From: Lysobacteraceae bacterium 2PB | GTDB taxonomy: Bacteria; Pseudomonadota; Gammaproteobacteria; Xanthomonadales; Xanthomonadaceae | Assembly: GCA_005502915.1 (NCBI GenBank) | Contig: SCMT01000006.1 | Coordinates: 120,648-184,647, forward strand | Reading direction: 5' to 3' | DNA: 64,000 bases | Part shown: in pieces, positions 17,905-27,144 of the stretch | Layout: each line of letters opens with the position of its first letter | Numbering within the stretch: the stretch's first letter is position 1 | The notes under the pieces: generated by a model | Seen by the model: only the letters and a program-made list of their open reading frames with translations | Told to the model about the DNA's origin: nothing | The model's database searches: none | Made by a program: the position numbers and the translations under genes

Positions 17905-19325
17905 GCGCGCTGCGCCAGGCGCGGGTGGTCGCGGTCGGCGAATGGCGGCGCATGTGGCGCGATCGTTCGGCGCTGTTCGCCATCGTCGCGCTGTTGCTGT
18001 TCTGCGCGGTCGCGTGGCTGGCAAGCGCGCAGCGCGCGGCGCAGCTGCGCGGCGAACAGGCGCGCCTGACCGCGCTCGCGGATGCGCAGTGGCAGGCGCA
18101 GCCCGACCGGCACCCGCACCGGGTCGTGCATTTCGGCGATTTCGTGTTCAAGCCGCCCTCGTGGCTGGCCGCGATCGACTGGGGCGTGGAATCCCATGCC
18201 GGGCGTTCGCTGTTTCTCGAAGGGCATCGCCAGAACACCGCGAACTTCAGTGAAGCCGGGCAGGGCGATGGCCTGCTGCGCTTCGGGCAGCCCTCGCCGG
18301 CCAGCGTGATCCTGCAGCTGGCGCCGCTGGTGCTGATCTTCATCGGCTTCGGCGCGGTCGCCGGTGAGCGCGCGTCCGGCACACTGCGCGCCGCCTTGCT
18401 CGCGGGCGCGAACGGTCGCGCCTGGCTGCTGGGCAAGAGTCTCGCGCTGTGGCCGGTGGCGCTGGCCGCCCTGCTGCCGATCGCCGCGACACTGCCGTTC
18501 GCAGGGCTGCACGCGGCCGATGCCTGGCAGCGCGCCGGCTGGCTGCTGCTGGCCTACGCCGCCTACCTGGTGCTGTGGTGCATCGTGGTCACCCTGGTCT
18601 CGGCGCTGGCGCGCAGCGCGCATGCCGCGTTGCTGGCCCTGCTGTGCGTCTGGGTGCTGTGGTGCGTGGCCCTGCCGCGCGCGGCGCCCGCGCTGGCTGC
18701 GTTCGTGCACCCGGCGCCGGAGCGCGTGGTCAGCGAGATCCGGGTCGAGGATGCGCTCAAGGCCGTGGGCGACAGCCACAATCCGGACGATCCCTACTTC
18801 GCCGCGTTCCGCGCCCGCACCCTGGCCCGCCACGGTGTCGACACCGTGGAGGCGCTGCCGGTGAACTACGGCGGCCTGGTGATGCTGGAGGGCGAGCGCC
18901 TGACCAGCGAGGCGCATGCGGCGGAAACCCGCCGCGTCGACGCCCTGCATGCCGCGCAGAACCGCTTGGTCGACGCCTTCGCCTGGATCGCGCCCCCGGT
19001 GGCCGCCGCCGTCGCCTCGCGTTCGCTGGCCGCGACCGACGCCGACCATCATCGCCATTTCGTCGCTGCCGGCGAGGCCCGGCGCTATGCGCTGGTGCAG
19101 GCGCTCAACCAGCTGCATGCCGAGAAGATCGCCTATCGCAACGATCGCGCGCAGCGGCTGCACGCCGATCACTGGGATGCGATCCCGCGCACGCCGTACC
19201 GGCCGCCGTCTCTGCCCTTTGCCTGGCCGCGCGCGCAGCCTGCGCTGCTGGCATTGCTCGCATGGCTGGCGATCCTCGCCGTCGGGCTGCACCTGTGCGG
19301 TCGCTGGCTGGAGCGGCGCGCATGA
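17901..19325 (+). CDS. ABC-2 type permease, DUF3526-like (first of two)
   Basis: The 474-residue membrane protein has one helix near the N-terminus (ALFAIVALLLFCAVAWLAS), a large loop to about residue 135, then a block of helices (LVLIFIGFGAVAGE, WPVALAALLPIAATLPFAGL, WLLLAYAAYLVLWCIVVTLVSAL, ALLALLCVWVLWCVAL), a second large periplasmic loop of about 170 residues, and a last helix near the C-terminus. The GERASGTLR motif after the second helix is typical of ABC-2/NosY-like permeases, and the large loop fits DUF3526. It overlaps both the ATPase gene and the next permease gene by 4 bp. Confidence 0.8.
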   Translation: MSALRQARVVAVGEWRRMWRDRSALFAIVALLLFCAVAWLASAQRAAQLRGEQARLTALADAQWQAQPDRHPHRVVHFGDFVFKPPSWLAAIDWGVESHAGRSLFLEGHRQNTANFSEAGQGDGLLRFGQPSPASVILQLAPLVLIFIGFGAVAGERASGTLRAALLAGANGRAWLLGKSLALWPVALAALLPIAATLPFAGLHAADAWQRAGWLLLAYAAYLVLWCIVVTLVSALARSAHAALLALLCVWVLWCVALPRAAPALAAFVHPAPERVVSEIRVEDALKAVGDSHNPDDPYFAAFRARTLARHGVDTVEALPVNYGGLVMLEGERLTSEAHAAETRRVDALHAAQNRLVDAFAWIAPPVAAAVASRSLAATDADHHRHFVAAGEARRYALVQALNQLHAEKIAYRNDRAQRLHADHWDAIPRTPYRPPSLPFAWPRAQPALLALLAWLAILAVGLHLCGRWLERRA

Positions 19326-20701
19326 GTCGGCTCGTACACGAGATCCGCCTGCTGCTGCGCTCGCGCCTGGCCCTGGCCGCGCTGTGCGCGCTGTCGCTCG
19401 CCACGCTGCTGGCCCTGGTGCTCGGCCACACCGCCATCGCCGAGCGCCATGCCGCGATCGCGCGCGCGCTCGACGCCCAGTCGGCGCAGCATGCGGCCTA
19501 CCTGCGCCGGCATGCGACCGCGCTGCCGGACGCGGGCCAGATCGCGTACGACACCTTCCACGTGGTGCCTGACCCGCCGGGGCCGCTGGCCTGGCTGTCG
19601 CTGGGCGATCGCCAGGTCCGCCCTGCGGTGACCCGCGTGCGCATGCTCGGCCTGGAGGCGCAGCTCCACGAAGGCGAGACCCGCAATCCCGAGCAGCTCG
19701 TCGCGGGTGCGTTCGACTTCGGCTTCGTTGTGGTGTTCCTGCTGCCGCTGCTGTGCATCGCGCTGTGCCACGACCTGGCCAGCCAGGACCGCGAACACGG
19801 CCGCGCGGGTCTGCTCGGCTCGCTGGTCGTGCGCGCGCGGGCGTTCTGGCTGTGGCGCGTGTTCGCGCGCTGGTGCCTGGCGTGCGCGGCGATCCTGTTG
19901 CCGCTGCTGTGCGTAGTCCTGGCCGTCGGTGCCTGGCATGCGGCGCTGCTGTGGGTCGCGCTGGCGGTGCTGGCCTATGCGGCGGTATGGGTCGCGCTGT
20001 GCGCATGGGTGGCGCTGCGCTGGCGCGCGCGCAGTTCGGCCGCGCAGGCCACGACCCTGCTCGCACTGTGGGCGGTGCTGGTGCTGGTGCTGCCGGCGTT
20101 CGCCGGTGCCGGCATCGCGCTGCTCACGCCGGCGCCGGCACGCGGCGAGATCGCCCTGGCGCACCGCCAGGCGGTCAACGATGCCTGGGACCTGCCCAAG
20201 CAGGCGACGTTCGATGCCTTCTTCCGCTGGCATCCCGAATGGCGCGTCACGCCGCCGGTGACCGGTCGTTTCCACTGGAAGTGGTACTACGCCTTCCACC
20301 ATGTCGCCGATCGGAAGGTTGCGCCGATGGTGCAGGCCGCCGACGAGGCGGTGCTGCGTCGCCAGCGCATGGCCGACCGCGTGGCTGTGCTTGTGCCGCC
20401 GATGGCCCTGCAGCGCCTGTTCGACGGCCTGGCCGACAACGGCGCGGACCGGCTGTTCGCGCACCAGAACGCGGTCCGCGACTTCCACGATGTGTTGCGT
20501 GCCCGGTTCTATCCCTTCGTGTTCGAGGCAAGGCCCATGTCCGCGGCCGACCTGGCGACGTTGCCGCGACCCAGGCCGGCGGCTTCGATGCCGCGACCGG
20601 TGCCGATCGCCTGGGCCGGGCTGCTGCTTGCGCTGCTGCTCCTGCTGCCCTCGCTCGCGCGGGAAGCGGGCCGGTCGCGCGATCCCGCCGCCGGGGGATG
20701 A
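19322..20701 (+). CDS. ABC-2 type permease, DUF3526-like (second of two)
   Basis: The 459-residue protein repeats the layout of its neighbour: an N-terminal helix (LALAALCALSLATLLALVLG), a loop, a cluster of helices starting with FDFGFVVVFLLPLLCIALCHD, the motif DREHGRAGLL (equivalent to GERASGTLR), a large periplasmic loop and a final helix (IAWAGLLLALLLLLPSLA). The two genes probably arose by duplication and form a heterodimeric channel. Start ATG 19322 overlaps the stop of the preceding gene (ATGA). Confidence 0.8.
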   Translation: MSRLVHEIRLLLRSRLALAALCALSLATLLALVLGHTAIAERHAAIARALDAQSAQHAAYLRRHATALPDAGQIAYDTFHVVPDPPGPLAWLSLGDRQVRPAVTRVRMLGLEAQLHEGETRNPEQLVAGAFDFGFVVVFLLPLLCIALCHDLASQDREHGRAGLLGSLVVRARAFWLWRVFARWCLACAAILLPLLCVVLAVGAWHAALLWVALAVLAYAAVWVALCAWVALRWRARSSAAQATTLLALWAVLVLVLPAFAGAGIALLTPAPARGEIALAHRQAVNDAWDLPKQATFDAFFRWHPEWRVTPPVTGRFHWKWYYAFHHVADRKVAPMVQAADEAVLRRQRMADRVAVLVPPMALQRLFDGLADNGADRLFAHQNAVRDFHDVLRARFYPFVFEARPMSAADLATLPRPRPAASMPRPVPIAWAGLLLALLLLLPSLAREAGRSRDPAAGG

Positions 20702-20750
20702 GCGCGAACGCGCGGACCGAGGTTCGCCGGATGCGCGCGGCGCGGAGACG

Positions 20751-21158
20751 TCACGCCTTCGACAGGTGCGCCAGCGCGGCGGTCGCGGTTTCGCGGTCGT
20801 TGTCGTCGAAGGGCAGGACACGCACGGTGCGCGCTTCGTCCGGATCGAGGCAGCGCACGTTGACGCTGAAGCCGTCGGGATGGCTGCGCGGGACGTAGAA
20901 GGACTTCACGCCGCAGTGTCGGCAGAAGAGATGCCGCGCGGTGCCGGTGTTGAAGCGGTATTCGGCCAGCGCGTCCTCGCCGCGGACCAGGCGGAAGCGC
21001 GAGGCGGGCACGATCAGGTGCAGGAAGCCGGTCATCCGGCACATCGAGCAATTGCAGTCGAGCGCGTCGAGGGCGGCCGGCGCGTCGACCTCGAAACGCA
21101 CACGGCGGCAATGACAGCCGCCGTGGTGGGTGATGCGCGACGCGGGCGCGTCCGTCAT
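20751..21158 (-). CDS. GFA-family (glutathione-dependent formaldehyde-activating-like) zinc protein
   Basis: The 135-residue protein shows the GFA family's zinc ligands: GGCHC near residue 14, CNCSMC near residue 35 and FCRHCG near residue 79. The family name comes from a formaldehyde-glutathione enzyme, but most members have no proven reaction, so only the fold and zinc binding are supported. The length is normal for the family. It ends 50 bp from the stop of the convergent permease gene, and the next gene upstream on its strand lies 7 bp away. Confidence 0.85.
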   Translation of the reverse strand: MTDAPASRITHHGGCHCRRVRFEVDAPAALDALDCNCSMCRMTGFLHLIVPASRFRLVRGEDALAEYRFNTGTARHLFCRHCGVKSFYVPRSHPDGFSVNVRCLDPDEARTVRVLPFDDNDRETATAALAHLSKA

Positions 21159-21164
21159 CGGGAC

Positions 21165-21794
21165 TCAGTCCTTGCCTTTGCCCTTGCCGTGTCCCTGTCC
21201 CTTGCCGCCGCCATGGCCGGGACCGTGGTCGCTGCCCTTGCCCTTGCCTTTGCCGGAATGTCCCGGCCCGTGGCCGTGGTCGGGACCGCCGGAGTGATGC
21301 TTCGGGCCCTTGCCGCGTCCCGGGAAGTCGCGTTCGAGCTGGGTGTCGAGGATGATCGGCCGTCCCCAGCGGTCGTAGCTGGGCACCATGCCGCGCTTGA
21401 GGCGGTGGAATTCCGGCGAGCCGGGCTTGATGCCCATGCGCTTGGCGATCGCGCCCCAGCCCTGGCCGTGGTCGCGCTCCCAGATGTCGACAACGTAACG
21501 GCATGGCCGGCCGACCAGCTTGGCCAGCGCGCAGGCGAAGTAGACGTCGCCCGGGGCCCAGCGGCGGCGCGTGAGCAGGTCGACCACCAGTTCGCGCGGC
21601 GCGCTGTGGTGGCGGACCAGTTCATCGATGAAGGGGTCGCGGTAGCGGCTGCCGTAGCGATTCATGTCGCCCAGCCAGGTGTCCACCCAGACGTCGCCGC
21701 TGCGGGGGTTCCAGCCGATGCTGAAATCCTGGGCGTGGGCGGTGCCGGCGGCGAGGCCGAGCGCGAGCAGCGAGGCGGCGATGAGGCGGCGCAT
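21165..21794 (-). CDS. Exported protein with Gly/Lys/His-rich tail
   Basis: The 209-residue protein begins with a signal peptide (MRRLIAASLLALGLAAGTAHAQ). Residues 23-150 form a compact domain with many Trp and Arg residues (FSIGWNPRSGDVWVDTWLGDMNRY; GRPCRYVVDIWERDHGQGWGAIAKRMG). From about residue 157 onward the chain is low-complexity, made of Gly, Lys, His and Pro (runs of HGPGH and KGKG), and likely disordered; the His content could bind metal. The gene is 7 bp upstream of the GFA-family gene and probably co-transcribed. The function is unknown. Confidence 0.65.
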   Translation of the reverse strand: MRRLIAASLLALGLAAGTAHAQDFSIGWNPRSGDVWVDTWLGDMNRYGSRYRDPFIDELVRHHSAPRELVVDLLTRRRWAPGDVYFACALAKLVGRPCRYVVDIWERDHGQGWGAIAKRMGIKPGSPEFHRLKRGMVPSYDRWGRPIILDTQLERDFPGRGKGPKHHSGGPDHGHGPGHSGKGKGKGSDHGPGHGGGKGQGHGKGKGKD

Positions 21795-21901
21795 GGCGGT
21801 GGACTCCGGAGGGACGGGATGGGCATCTTCCGGCGCATGCCTGCCGGCGTCCAGTCACGGTGTCGCAGTTTGCGGACGGGCATGTCGCAGGGCGGAAAGA
21901 C

Positions 21902-21926
21902 GAACGCCGCGCGGGGCGCGGCGTTC
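21902..21926 (-). terminator. GC-rich hairpin after the 141-aa exported protein
   Basis: GAACGCCGCGC (21902-21912) pairs perfectly with 21916-21926 around a GGG loop. In the minus direction it is followed by a T-rich stretch (TCTTTCC), fitting a terminator for the gene ending at 21945. Confidence 0.55.
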
Positions 21927-21944
21927 GGGAAGGCGCTGGTCGGA

Positions 21945-22370
21945 TCAGTGGCGATCGCGCCAGTAGCGGCGGTCGTCGCGCCAGTCATCGCGGCGGTCGT
22001 AGCGCGGATCGTAGTACTCGACCCGGCAGCGGCCCCGGCTGTCGCAGATCTGGCGGCTGTAGCGATGATCGCGTTTGCGGTGGTAGCCGTAGGCGTTGCC
22101 GTACGGCGGACGACTGCCGTAATAGCCACGCGGCACCTGGCGGTAGTAGACCGGGCGACCACGGCGGTCGCGTTCGACGATCAGGCGGTCGTTGTAGCCG
22201 TAGCCGCCATGGCGGTAGTACGGATGCCCCGAGCGGAACACGATGTCCGGCAGGTCGACGATGACGCGGACCAGATCGTCGCGGGCTTCGGCCGGGGCAG
22301 GCATCAGGGCGCCTGCGCCGAGGGCGGCGGCGAGGGCGGCAGGGGCAATCCAGCGGGCGAGGATCGTCAT
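21945..22370 (-). CDS. Small exported Tyr/Arg/Asp-rich protein
   Basis: The 141-residue protein has a signal peptide (to about residue 29, APAEARDD) and a mature part dominated by Tyr, Arg, Asp and Gly (YYRHGGYGYNDR; then RYDRRDDWRDDRRYWRDRH at the C-terminus). Such short, aromatic and charged exported proteins are common in Xanthomonadaceae, but no function is known to me. A pair of Cys (ICDSRGRCR) could form a disulfide. Confidence 0.6.
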   Translation of the reverse strand: MTILARWIAPAALAAALGAGALMPAPAEARDDLVRVIVDLPDIVFRSGHPYYRHGGYGYNDRLIVERDRRGRPVYYRQVPRGYYGSRPPYGNAYGYHRKRDHRYSRQICDSRGRCRVEYYDPRYDRRDDWRDDRRYWRDRH

Positions 22371-22507
22371 TTCGGTTCTCCGGCGTGTCGCGGGACGGTG
22401 CGACGTGGGGCAGACGATGCGGCCGCGCGCGTGAACCGTTTTTTAATTCTTCCCGGGATGGCGATCCGCGGGCATTTTCGTTCAGCTTGCCCGCTCGGCC
22501 GGCCTGC

Positions 22508-23218
22508 TCAGCCCGCCGCGAGGGCGCGGATCGCTGCGGGGAGTTCGGCGGGACCGTCGACGGTGCGGATGCGGTCGGGCGCGATCGGCGGCGCGGTCTC
22601 GTTCTCGTGCGCCCAGGTCACGTGGTAGGGCATGTGCACGCCGCAGCCGCCCAGCGCGACCACCGGCACGATGTCCGAGCGCAGCGAATTGCCAACCATC
22701 GCGAACTGGTCGGGCGCGATGTCGAATTCGCGCATCAGCCGCGCATACGTGGCCTCGTCCTTCTCGCTGACGATCTCGATGCGTCGGAACAGGTCGGACA
22801 GGCCGGAGTCGCGCACCTTGGCTTCCTGGTGGAACAGGTCGCCCTTGGTGATCAGCACCACCGGCCAGTCGCGCGCGATGTCCTCGACCGCCTCGCGGAT
22901 GCCCGGCAGCAGTTCCACCGGATGCTGCAGCACCGACTTGCCGATCTCGACGATGCGGTGGATGTCGGCGGCGCCGATCCGCGCGTCCGTAATGTCGATC
23001 GCGGCCTCGATCATCGACAACGTCATGCCCTTGGCGCCGTAGCCGAACAGCGCGATGTTGCGCTTCTCGACCGCGTACAAGCGGTCGTGCGCGTCGTCGA
23101 GGTCGACGTAGGTGCCGACGATGCGTTCGAATTCGACCTGCGCGTCGCGGAAATAATCCTCGCTGCGCCAGAGCGTGTCGTCGGCGTCGAAGCCGACCAT
23201 CCTGAAATCGCGTGCCAT
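22508..23218 (-). CDS. HAD-superfamily hydrolase
   Basis: The 236-residue protein has all HAD motifs: motif I GFDADDTLW with the nucleophile Asp (residues 9-13), motif II in VVLITKGD, the motif III Lys (in VSEKDEATY) and motif IV in the segment FAMVGNSLRSDIVPV. The cap domain between motifs I and II is helical (type C1). It is probably a small-molecule phosphatase; the substrate is unknown. The start at 23218 places motif I at the usual distance from the N-terminus. Transcription is away from the convergent DUF389-side genes and may be shared with the transglycosylase gene just upstream (28 bp). Confidence 0.85.
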   Translation of the reverse strand: MARDFRMVGFDADDTLWRSEDYFRDAQVEFERIVGTYVDLDDAHDRLYAVEKRNIALFGYGAKGMTLSMIEAAIDITDARIGAADIHRIVEIGKSVLQHPVELLPGIREAVEDIARDWPVVLITKGDLFHQEAKVRDSGLSDLFRRIEIVSEKDEATYARLMREFDIAPDQFAMVGNSLRSDIVPVVALGGCGVHMPYHVTWAHENETAPPIAPDRIRTVDGPAELPAAIRALAAG

Positions 23219-23246
23219 GCGGGCAGTATGCCGGATCGCTCCGGCC

Positions 23247-24152
23247 TCACGCAGGTTTCGCGGGCCGGGCGGGCGTTGCGACCGGTGCGTTCTGCGACGC
23301 CTTCGGCGGAATGGCGGGCAGCATGTTCCGGTCAGAGGCTGGCGGCCCGGCATCCGGACGGGCGACCGCATCGGCGGGACGCTGCGGCGGCGGCGAGAGC
23401 GCGGCCTTGTACGCGTGGTACAGCGCCTGCACCTTCTCCAGGTAGGCCCTGGTTTCGGCGTACGGCGGCACGCCGTCGTAGCGCGACACCACGCCGGGTC
23501 CGGCGTTGTACGCGGCGATGGCCAGCGTGGTGTCGCCCTTGAAGCGCTTGAGCAGCGCGGTGAAGTACCTCGCACCGGCGTCGATCGATTCGGCCGGCGC
23601 GAACGGATCGACGACGCCGAGTTCCTTCGCGGTGTCGGGCATCAGCTGCATCACGCCCTGCGCGCCCTTGGGCGAGACCGCCTTCTCGTCGAACAGGCTT
23701 TCGGCATGCGCGATCGCGCGCAGCCAGGCGTCCTCGACCTTGTGCTTCTTCGCGGCGGCCTTGAACAGCCGCGCATGGCGGTCGAGCTGCGGCTTGCCGA
23801 CCCGGCCCAGCCCCTCGTGCGCGGGTTCGCCCGGCGGCGTGGCCACGGTGAAGCGCAGGAACACCCGCGAGCCGGGCAGGTTGCGCGTGCCGTAGACCAG
23901 CTTGCCGTCCTGCTCGCGTTCGTAGAGCGTGCCGCTGAACACGCCCATCTCGCCCCACAGGTTCGGCGTCTGCACGGCGTTGTCGTCGATCTGCTTCGCC
24001 TCGCACTTCGAGCCGGGCTCCGGGGCCGTCGACAGGCTGACCGTGTTGTTGCGCACGCAGCGGTAGACCGTGTGCGCCTCGGCGGGCGCGCAGGCGAGCG
24101 CCGCGCAGAGCGCGAGGGTCGAGGCGATGGCGGCGGCGGTCGGGCGGGACAT
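23247..24152 (-). CDS. Exported lytic transglycosylase (SLT domain)
   Basis: The 301-residue protein has a signal peptide (residues 1 to about 26) and an N-terminal DUF4124-like segment (VYRCVRNNTVSLSTAPEPGSKC). The SLT domain spans about residues 130-235, with the catalytic Glu in HAESLFDEKAVSPKGAQGVM and the motifs LMPDTAKELGV and AIAAYNAGPGVV. It cleaves the glycan strands of peptidoglycan in the periplasm, producing anhydro ends. The C-terminal 50 residues are Pro/Ala-rich and probably disordered. Confidence 0.9.
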   Translation of the reverse strand: MSRPTAAAIASTLALCAALACAPAEAHTVYRCVRNNTVSLSTAPEPGSKCEAKQIDDNAVQTPNLWGEMGVFSGTLYEREQDGKLVYGTRNLPGSRVFLRFTVATPPGEPAHEGLGRVGKPQLDRHARLFKAAAKKHKVEDAWLRAIAHAESLFDEKAVSPKGAQGVMQLMPDTAKELGVVDPFAPAESIDAGARYFTALLKRFKGDTTLAIAAYNAGPGVVSRYDGVPPYAETRAYLEKVQALYHAYKAALSPPPQRPADAVARPDAGPPASDRNMLPAIPPKASQNAPVATPARPAKPA

Positions 24153-24248
24153 GGCCGGGGGATTCTATCGGGCCCCCGCCGGATCGCCGCATGCCGGTCG
24201 GCATGCGGATGGGTAAGATCGCGAGCGACGGAAACCCGGGGGACGAGG

Positions 24249-25769
24249 ATGATCGATATGGCGGCTATATGGCGCAGGATCGGCCTGTGGCGGATCCGCG
24301 GGCAGCACATCGACCGCGCGGCGGTGCTGGCGCACATCGAGGAGGGCGCGCGGCTGGATGCGCGCTACGCGCTGATGGTCACGCTGGCGTGCGGCATCGC
24401 CCTGCTGGGCCTGTTGCAGAATTCGGTCGCGGTGATCATCGGCGCGATGCTGATCTCGCCGCTGATGGGGCCGATCATCGCGCTGGGCATGTCGCTGGCC
24501 ACGTTCGATTTCATCAGCATGCGGCGCGCGCTGAAGACGCTGGCGACCGGCGTCGCGCTGGCTCTGGCGATCGCGATCGGCATCGTGCTGGTGTCGCCGC
24601 TGCAGGAAGCGACGCCGGAGATCCTCGGCCGCACCGAGCCGACCCTGTTCGACCTGCTGGTCGCGGTGCTGTCCGGCATCGCCGGGGCCTACGCGACGAT
24701 CACCCGCAAGGGCGAGACCATCGTCGGCGTTGCGATCGCGACGGCGCTGATGCCGCCGCTGGCGGTGGTCGGTTTCGGCATCGCGACCGGCAACGGCGGC
24801 ATCGCCGGGGGCGCGGCCTTCCTGTTCATGACCAACCTGCTGGCGATCGCGTTCTCGGCGACGATCGTGGCGCGCTGGTATCGGTTCGGCACGGCCGACT
24901 CGCCGAAGCAGTCGGCCTGGCAGGCCGGCCTGATCGTCGCCGGTTTCGTGCTGCTGTCGATCCCGCTGGGCCTCGCGCTGCGCGACATCGCCGCGCGCGG
25001 CGTCGCCGAGCGCACCATCCGCACCGCGCTGGACGATGCGGCGGCGGAAGCGGGCGGCCGGGTCAGCGCGCTGCGGATCGATCGCGATGGCGAGGTCTAC
25101 GCGGTCGACGCGGTCCTGCTGGCGGCGAGCCATCGTCCGGGCATGGCGAAGCGGATCGAAGCGCAGGTCGAAGCGGCGCTGGGCCGGCCACTGCGGCTGC
25201 AGCTGCGCGAGGTGCTGACCACCGACGAGGGCGCCGTGGCCGCGCAGGCCGATTCGCTGGCGCGCCTGCGCGAAAGCGTGGCCGCGCTGCAGAACGATGC
25301 GCAGCGGCGCTCCGCGGCGCGCGATGCCATGGATACGGTGCGCGCGAAGGCCATCGCGCATCTCGGAGTGTTCGACACGAGCGACGGCGGCCGTGTCGTG
25401 CGCTGGCGGCTGCATCCGCGCGCGGGCCTGGACCTGGGGGCGTCGCGCGCGCTGGAGTCGGCGATGCGCGGCGAAGCCGGCGACATCGCCATCGAGGTGA
25501 TCCCTGCGCTGCAGGCGTTGCCGGCCGTCTCCCTGGCTGCGGACGAGATCGACGAGCGGGGCGCGCTCGTCGCGGACGCGCCGGCCATTGCGGTGCTGGA
25601 GTCGAGCGCCTGGGCGCTCTCCCGCTGGAACGTCACGGACGTGCGGATCGGCGCCGGAGACCGTGCGCGCGCCGACGCGGTCGCGGCCTGGCTGGGCGCA
25701 CGCGGCATCCGTGCCGAGGCGTCGGTGGTGGCCGGCGCCGGCGATGCGGTGAGCATCGGCCTGCCCTGA
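24249..25769 (+). CDS. DUF389 (TIGR00341-type) membrane protein
   Basis: The 506-residue protein has about six hydrophobic helices in the first 270 residues, including ALMVTLACGIALLGLL, SVAVIIGAMLISPLMGPIIALGMSLA, TGVALALAIAIGIVLVSPL and GETIVGVAIATALMPPLAVVGFGIA. The SPLMGPI and ALMPPLAVVG repeats are hallmarks of DUF389. A soluble C-terminal domain of about 230 residues follows. The transport role of the family is suspected but not established. The start at 24249 follows GAGGATG context; transcription diverges from the transglycosylase gene. Confidence 0.85.
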   Translation: MIDMAAIWRRIGLWRIRGQHIDRAAVLAHIEEGARLDARYALMVTLACGIALLGLLQNSVAVIIGAMLISPLMGPIIALGMSLATFDFISMRRALKTLATGVALALAIAIGIVLVSPLQEATPEILGRTEPTLFDLLVAVLSGIAGAYATITRKGETIVGVAIATALMPPLAVVGFGIATGNGGIAGGAAFLFMTNLLAIAFSATIVARWYRFGTADSPKQSAWQAGLIVAGFVLLSIPLGLALRDIAARGVAERTIRTALDDAAAEAGGRVSALRIDRDGEVYAVDAVLLAASHRPGMAKRIEAQVEAALGRPLRLQLREVLTTDEGAVAAQADSLARLRESVAALQNDAQRRSAARDAMDTVRAKAIAHLGVFDTSDGGRVVRWRLHPRAGLDLGASRALESAMRGEAGDIAIEVIPALQALPAVSLAADEIDERGALVADAPAIAVLESSAWALSRWNVTDVRIGAGDRARADAVAAWLGARGIRAEASVVAGAGDAVSIGLP

Positions 25770-25785
25770 GCGCGTTGCCTTGCGG

Positions 25786-25974
25786 TCAGCGCGCGCCGGC
25801 GATCAGGCGCGCGATGCGCCAGGCCAGCGGGCGGAACAGGTAGGCCGCGACGATGGCGGCGGGCAACGCGATCGCCCAGGCCTTCAGCCAGCGCAGCGCG
25901 AATGCTGCATCGATGCCGGTATTGACCGCGGTCACCACCGCCGCGACGAAGGCGGACATGCAGGTGGCGAGCAT
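25786..25974 (-). CDS. Small DUF2798-like membrane protein
   Basis: The 62-residue protein has two membrane helices (FVAAVVTAVNTGIDA and WAIALPAAIVAAYLF) separated by a short loop, with the pattern TAVNTG...WLKAWAIA seen in DUF2798. The first helix of the family normally begins a few residues upstream (LLPAMLATCMSAFVA), so a non-ATG start further up is possible; no ribosome site decides it. The function is unknown. Confidence 0.55.
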   Translation of the reverse strand: MLATCMSAFVAAVVTAVNTGIDAAFALRWLKAWAIALPAAIVAAYLFRPLAWRIARLIAGAR

Positions 25975-26057
25975 GGCCGGGAGCAGGCGTTGCGCGCGCG
26001 CCAGCGCGTCCCCGTCGGTGCGGCCGTTCGCGATGCTTCCGTCCGTGCCGCGCGCGT

Positions 26058-27110
26058 TCAACGCGCAGGCGCCGGATCGCGCGGCCAGGCGTGCGCGCTG
26101 CCGCGCAGGCGCATGCGGTTGCGGTCGTGCTCGTCGTGTTCCTTGCCGTAGCGGCTGGTCACGATGGACTCCAGCGCTTCGACCACGCCGGTGTCGCGAC
26201 GGAACAGCATCATGCCTTCCTCGCGCAGCGCCAGGTCCTTCGGCCGGCCTTCGCCGCGCGCCGTCTCCAGCCCGCCGGTGGTCAGCTCCGACACCAGGCC
26301 CCACAGCGGCGCCGGATCACCCGAGGTGTCGAGCGTGTGCGTCCATTCCACGCGCGCCAGGGCCGGGTCGTCCTTGTCGACGGTGAAGGTGAATTCGCGC
26401 CGTGCCGGCAGCTTGCGGCCGAGCAGCGGCGATTCGATCGGCTCGGCGTCGCGGTAGCGCTTGCCGGCTTCGTATTCGTCGCCTGAGAACTGGGTGATGC
26501 CCTTCACGCCGCCGGTGGTCATGGCCTCGACCATCTCGTCGGTGAAGAATTTCGCCATCATCGCTTCCATGTTGCGCCGGGCGATGGCCAGGATCATCTC
26601 GCGCTCGGCGGGCGCCATGTCCGGATCGATGCGCGCGCTGATCTCCTCCAGGCTGGTGCCGCCGAGGGGCAGCATCACTTGGCGGATCTTCGCGGCGGTC
26701 TCGTCGAGGTTGCGCAGCTTGCGGTAGCGGCCGTCGGGACCGAGTTCGATCTGCACCACGAAGCCTTCGAACTGGTCGAGCAGCGGCGCCACCGCATCGG
26801 TCGTCGCGCGGTCGCCCTCGACGGTCTCGATCCGGCTGTCGCGGGTGGTCCAGTGCTGCAGGATGCCGTCGGGCCCTGCCTGGACGATGCGCACTTCGCT
26901 GACGTCGCTGCTGCGCGACACGCGGATGCCGCCGTCGTCGAGTTCGCGCTCCAGCGATTCCGATTCGTAGGTCAGGGTCTGCCCGGCCTGCCAGGTCACC
27001 GGCCAGCGGATGCGCTCCTGCGCGATGGCCGGCAGCGTGGCGAGCAGCAGTGCGGCGAGCAGGGGCGTGTGCAGTCGCCGGCGGGTGCGCGTGGAGGACA
27101 TGGGGGTCAT
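26058..27110 (-). CDS. Exported protein of unknown function, 350 aa
   Basis: The start at 27110 follows an AGGAA ribosome site. A positively charged N-terminus and hydrophobic stretch (LHTPLLAALLLATLPAIAQ) make up a signal peptide. The mature chain contains paired beta segments (TLTYESESLERELDDGG; VEWTHTLDTSGDPAPLWGLVSE) and a helical middle part (about residues 150-210). It resembles DUF6263-like periplasmic proteins only in its general pattern, so I do not assign a family. It starts 35 bp after the antiporter's stop and may be co-transcribed with it. Confidence 0.65.
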   Translation of the reverse strand: MTPMSSTRTRRRLHTPLLAALLLATLPAIAQERIRWPVTWQAGQTLTYESESLERELDDGGIRVSRSSDVSEVRIVQAGPDGILQHWTTRDSRIETVEGDRATTDAVAPLLDQFEGFVVQIELGPDGRYRKLRNLDETAAKIRQVMLPLGGTSLEEISARIDPDMAPAEREMILAIARRNMEAMMAKFFTDEMVEAMTTGGVKGITQFSGDEYEAGKRYRDAEPIESPLLGRKLPARREFTFTVDKDDPALARVEWTHTLDTSGDPAPLWGLVSELTTGGLETARGEGRPKDLALREEGMMLFRRDTGVVEALESIVTSRYGKEHDEHDRNRMRLRGSAHAWPRDPAPAR

Positions 27111-27144
27111 GGCGGTTCCTTGTTGGTCTGCCCGGAGGCGGGCT

